This document shows, piece by piece, positions 40,601 to 46,600 of a stretch of 64,000 nt of DNA. Source of the stretch: Paragorgia papillata (Eukaryota; Cnidaria; Anthozoa; Scleralcyonacea; Coralliidae); the NCBI GenBank assembly GCA_035771165.1, contig JAWNZC010000302.1, forward strand, positions 287,001 to 351,000, written 5' to 3'. Position numbers and translations under genes: made by a program. The notes beneath the pieces were generated by a model. The model was not told where the DNA came from and did not search any database. It was given only the letters and a program-made list of their open reading frames with translations. Each line of letters starts with the position of its first letter. The first letter of the stretch is position 1.

Positions 40601-43600
40601 AACCAACCAACCAACCAACCAACCAACCAACCAACCAACCAACCAACCAACCAACCAACCAACCAACCAACCAACCAACCAACCAACTACACAAGCAACG
40701 AACCAACCAAACAAACAAACTATCCAATCAACCAACCAACCAACCAACCAACCATGCAACCAACCAACCAACCAACCAAACAAACAAACAAACAAACAAA
40801 CAAACAAACAAACAAACAAACAAACAAACAACGAATCAATCAACTATCCAACCAGCGAACTTCCCAGCCAGCCAACCAACCAACCAACCAACCAACCAAT
40901 CAACCAACCAACCAACCAACCCACCAACCAACCCACCAACCAACCAACCCACCAACCAACCAACCAACCAACCAACCAACTAACCAATCAACCAACCAAC
41001 CAACCAACCATCCATCCATCCATCCATCCATCCATCCAAGTTGGTTCTCCTTAGTTATTTTTATAAAAACGAATAGCACGTTGTTTGTAAATTGCATGGA
41101 ATAGCTTGGAAAATAATGAGCCTTCATTTGATGTTTTCAGAATGTCTTCGGCGGCTATTATCGCTAATGGTGCTTTTGACCAAGGTAAGGAGAGAAAGTG
41201 CTTGACTTCTCTGAAAGTACTGACGTTTTAGGAGGGAGGAAAGAGTAGGGATGAAAGAGGGGAGAAGAAAAGAGGAGGAGAGGAGATAGGGAAGAGAAGA
41301 GTGGAGGAGTGCGAAGAGGCAGAGAGATGGGAGGGAGGAGAGAAGAGAGGAGCGGCGGATAGAAGGGAAGGAGGAGAGAGAGAAGAGAGGAGGAAAGAGG
41401 AGAGGAGAAGGGAAGGAGGAGAGAGAGAAGAGAGGAGGGAGGAGGGAAGAGGAAAGAGGAGAGAAGAGAGGCGGAGAGAAGGTAAGGAGGAGAGAGAGAA
41501 GAGAGGAGGAAAGAGGAGACGAGGGGAGAAGGGAAGGAGGAGAAAGAGAGAAGAGAGGTGGAGAGAGTTGATTTGAATATAATTTGGAACTGAGGTGTTG
41601 GTTGAGGTTTGACTAGCCAAACCCCTCTTGAAAGAAGACAAAGTAGATGAAAGTTTCAAATCAACTGGCAAACTATTGCATAATTTAGCTCCAGCAAACT
41701 TTAAACTTTTCTTCATGTAATCTGTATTTGGTTTAGCGAGAGATAAATTAACATTATTGTTTCTCAGACAATATTTGCTGGTGTCAATGCCATACGAAAA
41801 GTATCTTTTGAGATATGTAGGAGCAATAGCAATTAAAACTTTGTACATCATGAAGCACTTATGATCTTGTCGTCTTTCATGAAGGGTTGACCATCCTAAT
41901 TGATTTCTTATGTCACTGGATCTGACTTCATACCCATTTTGCGTAATCACTCGCCCAGCACGATTGTTTAATTTTTGCAGTCTCGTACTTTGTACCACTC
42001 CAATGGTGTCCCATACGACATCGCAATAATCAAATAATGGCTGTATCAAAGAGTTATAAATAGTTTTGGCTGTTTTGAGATCAACAAAGGGTCTCACTTG
42101 TCTTAACCCACCTATTGCTGACGAAACTTTACGCGAAAGAACATCAATATAATCTGTCCAAGACAGTCTCTCATCGATGATAATTCCTAGTAATTTACTT
42201 TTGGGGACCCGCTTAATGGGATTATTTGTAAGGTAAACAGCCACAGCGTCACTTATTTTGTTTAGCATGTCATCAGATCCAATGAACAAGTGTTCTGTTT
42301 TAGTTAGATTAAGACTTAATTTGTTTGCCAACAGCCATTCATTGATATTACTCTGGTCACAGTTAATAAGGTGGATTACCTGAGTAAGTGAATTACCTGT
42401 AGTAGCGATGTAAGTATCATCGGCAAACATTCTCGGCTTAGAATATTTTAGGTAGTTTGGTAGATCATTAATATACATTAGAAATAGAAGTGGACCAAGA
42501 ATTGAACCCTGAGGAGAGAAGAGAGGATGGAAGAGGAGGGAAGAGGAGAGAAGAAAGGTGGAGAGAAGGTAAGGAGAGAGAGAAGAGAGTCGGAGAGAAA
42601 GTAAAGTGGAGAGAGAGAAGAGAGCCGGAGAGAAGGTAAGGAGGAGAGAGAGAAGAGAGGAGGAGAGAGGAGAGGCGGGGAGAAGGGAAGGAGGAGAGAG
42701 AGAAGAGAGGAGGAGAGAGGAGAGGCGGGGAGAAGGGAAGGAGGAGAGAGGAGGAGAGAGGAGAGAAGAAAGGCGGAGAGAAGGTAAGGAGGAGAGAGAG
42801 GAGAGCCGGAGAGAAGGTAAGGAGGAGAGAGGAGAGGCGGGGAGAAGGGAAGGAGGAGAGAGAGAGAGATAAGAGAGGAGAGAAGGAAGGAAGAGAGGAA
42901 AAGATCACTGAATTACACAGTCAATGCACTTAAAGTGTCACTGAGACGAAATTTTTACCCCTACTTTTTTCTCTATGAGCCTAAAGTGCATGTATCGAAA
43001 ACTTACCAAAGGAAATTTCATGCTGATATTCGGAAAAGTAAAGCAGATATTGACGAAAGAAATACGCAAATTCGCGGCCGCCATTAAAATGGACGTGTTT
43101 ATTTGAGACTGGGTCTAGGATGTCTGTGACGTCAGAGTCTCAACCCAACAAAACACCTTGTGTGAAAGTAAACAAGCGTGGCTTTGATGAATCGCTCATT
43201 AAAATTAAATTATTCCATCATGCCATCATCACGCTTTGTTGTACAAGATTGCAGTTATCAATCTGATATTAAAGCAGGAATATCCTTGCATAAGAGTCCA
43301 ATTGACCAAATTGCGAAGAGAGTTTGGATTAAATTTGTCCAAACGAACCAATTTTAAGTGTCACTGAGACGAAATTTTCACCTCATTTTTATTTCATCAT
43401 TGTGAAGTATACCCACCTACAACCCGTGCTACAACCTACTGTACGAAGTTTTAACTCGAAATTCAAAAAAGAGGCGCTGTTATTGCGAGTATAGAAATCT
43501 TAAGTTTGACGTGATAACCTTAATGCTGTATACAAGACGTTGTCAGTGAATGTTTAATAAAATATTCTATCAACGCACACAGTTATACAGGATTCTAGTA

Positions 43601-46600
43601 ATGAATGAGATTATTCTGCAGGCCCGGATTGCGCAGCATATAAGCCCATGCAATTGACAAATCATACGAGCAAACTGGGTTTAATACACTCAATTTAAAC
43701 CAGATGATTCATAGTTTGTTTCAATCAATTTTCCATGAAGATTTTTAGAGCGACCTTACTACAACAAGAGTTTTTCAGCGTGGTAATGTGCCTATTATTT
43801 GAAAGACTAACAAAACGTTGGAGGCAGAGCAGTCTCGAACTCCAAGGAAGTGAACCGTTGGAAAATAAGCGAATATTTCTTGTCCCTTGTTCTTATATAC
43901 CATACCATGGTAATCATAGTTCCACTATACTTTTATTTAAGATTATAAAATATATCATTTAAAGCAAACGACAACGAAGGTTGCATTTGATGTATTGTGT
44001 TTGTATATATAAAATACATGTATAGCATGTACTAGCAATTCATTTAGTATTTTAAAACTTAAAGAAAACGCTATTAGATGTTACAAAATAAATAGCATAA
44101 CTAACTCAATAAATATACAGTCTGATTTGCAAAGCAGCAAAGCGTAAATACTAATCTAAATATTTTAGGGTATCAAATGTATCAGGCATCAAATACAAGC
44201 TAGAACCACATTACATATACATACATATTTTATACACATTCATACCAACATAAAGATAGTGTCTCTAGCCGACTAATACTGTCTTTCTCAAGAAGAAACC
44301 ACAACGTCAGAATTGAAATGTTGCTATATTGAAAATGTATTGTACTTTCCTTCGGCAATATCTTGTTCGTATTGCGCGATTATCAATCTCGTCAGCCGAA
44401 GCAATACAATCATCGTCCTGGCAAATTCCGAAACCAGATTCGTCCAAATGGGCTACAATATACTCCAAACATATAACGGATGATTCCGTTTCAATCCATA
44501 GCCAGAAGAACAACTAAATGATGATGAATTCGACATTTTTGTTGTCAAATTATATTGTTTCTTCCTTAGTCACGCTAGTTTGGGTTAAGACTATGACGTC
44601 AAACACTTCTCAGGTATCAATATTCACAGTGAAGCAAATTTTAATGGCGGACACAATTTTCAGCATTTCAAACGTTTATAACTTTAAACCTATTTGTTTA
44701 TATCGGTTTAGATTTTGCACACGGGGTATTTATATCTCAATAAAGTTCGTCGAAGTTAAATTTTCGCAAAACTTTGTGGTCGATTTTTTTCGTCTCAGTG
44801 ACACTTTAAATATCTGAATATTGCATATTAAATATCTCCTATAATCTTAGAATTAGTTTTTATTCTACGCTATGGAAAAAAGAACTCCTTTTTGGAGCTA
44901 GTCTGATTTTTATCAGGGACAAAACTGAATGAGAAATACTATTCTTTATTCTTTCTATTCAGGGATGTTGAATCCGTCTTTCAGCGACGAAGCAAGCGGC
45001 AATCCTCTTTATGAATCAGGAGATGTACAGGAAAGTAAGAGAGAAGAAACGTTTGCGCCATCATCACTGGTTTCACCAAACCCACTTTATGGCGGAGTGG
45101 ATGAACTGATCGACCAAGCAATGATCAACGGAGGTAGGAAGAGAAGAGAGAAAAAGAAAAGTGAAGTGAACTGAGGTGAAGTGAAGTGAGGTGAAGTAGA
45201 GTGGAGTGAAGTGAAGTGAAGTGGAGTGAGGTGAAGTGGAGTGAAGTGAAGTGAGCTGAGGTGAAGTAAGGTGAAGTAAAGTGGAGTGAGGTGAAGTAAA
45301 GTGGAGTGAGGTGAAGTAAAGTGGAGTGAGGTGAAGTAAAGTGAAGTGAGGTGGAGTGAAGTGGTGTGAAGTAAAGTGGAGTGAGGTGAAGTAAAGTGGA
45401 GTGAGGTGAAGTAAAGTGGAGTGAGGTGAAGTAAAGTGGAGTGAGGTGAAGTAAAGTGGAGTGAGGTGAAGTAAAGTAAAGTGAAGTGGAGTGAGGTGAG
45501 GTGAAGTGGAGTGACGTGGAGTGAAGTGGAGTGTAGTGGAGTGAAGTGGAGTGAAGTGGAGTGAAATGCAGTGAAGTGGAGTGAAGTGGAGGGAAGTGGA
45601 GAGAAGTGGAGTGGAGTGAAGTGAAGTGAAGTGAAGTGAAGTGAAGAGAGGTGAATTGAAGTGGAGTGAAGTGGAGTGAAGTGGAGTGAAGTGGAGTGAA
45701 GTGAAGTAAGGTGAAGTGAAGTGAAGTAAGGTGAAGTGAGGTGAAGTGAAGTGAGGTGAAGTGAAGTGGAGTGAGGTGGAGTGAGGTGAAGTAAAGTGGA
45801 GTGAGGTGAAGTAAAGTGGAGTGAGGTGAAGTGAAGTGGAGTGAGGTGAAGTGAAGTGAAGTGGAGTGAAGTGAAGTGGAGTGAGGTGAAGTGGAGTGAA
45901 GTGGAGTGAAGTGGAGTGAAGTGGAGTGAGGTGAAGTGGAGTGAGGTAAAGTGGAGTGAAGTGGAGTGAAGTGAAGTGGGGTGGAGTGAAGTGGTGTGAA
46001 GTGAAGTGAAGTGAAGTAAGGTGAAGTGAGGTGAAGTAAAGTGGAGTGAGGATGAAGTAAAGTAAAGTAAAGTGAGGTGAAGTAAAGTGGAGTGAGGTGA
46101 AGTGAAGTGGAGTGAGGTGAAGTGAAGTGGAGTGAAGTGAGGTGAAGTGAAGTGAGGTGAGGTGAAGTGAAGTGAGGTGAGGTGAAGTGGAGTGAAGTGA
46201 AGTAGAGTGGAGTAGAGTGGAGTAGAGTGGAGTAGAGTAGAGTAGAGTAGAGTGGAGTAGAGTGGAGTAGAGTGGAGTAGAGTAGAGTGGAGTGGAGTGG
46301 AGTAGAGTGGGGTAGAGTGGGGTGGAGTGGGGTGGAGTGGAGTGGAGTAGAGTAGAGTGGAGTGGGCGGAGTGGAGTGGAGTAGCGTAGAGTGGAGTGGA
46401 TTAGAGTAGAGTAGAGTAGAGTAGAGTGAAGTGGAGTGGCGTGGAGTGAAGTGGAGTGAGGTGAAGTGAAGTGGAGTGAAGTGAGGTGAAGTGAAGTGAG
46501 GTGAGGTGAAGTGAAGTGAGGTGAGGTGAAGTGGAGTGAAGTGAAGTAGAGTGGAGTAGAGTGGAGTAGAGTGGAGTAGAGTAGAGAGTAGAGTAGAGTA

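Noticed and set aside
40052..41104. Asn-Gln-Pro-Thr repeat protein of 350 codons
   Set aside because: Translation of an AACC/AACA microsatellite inside an intron of the receptor gene.
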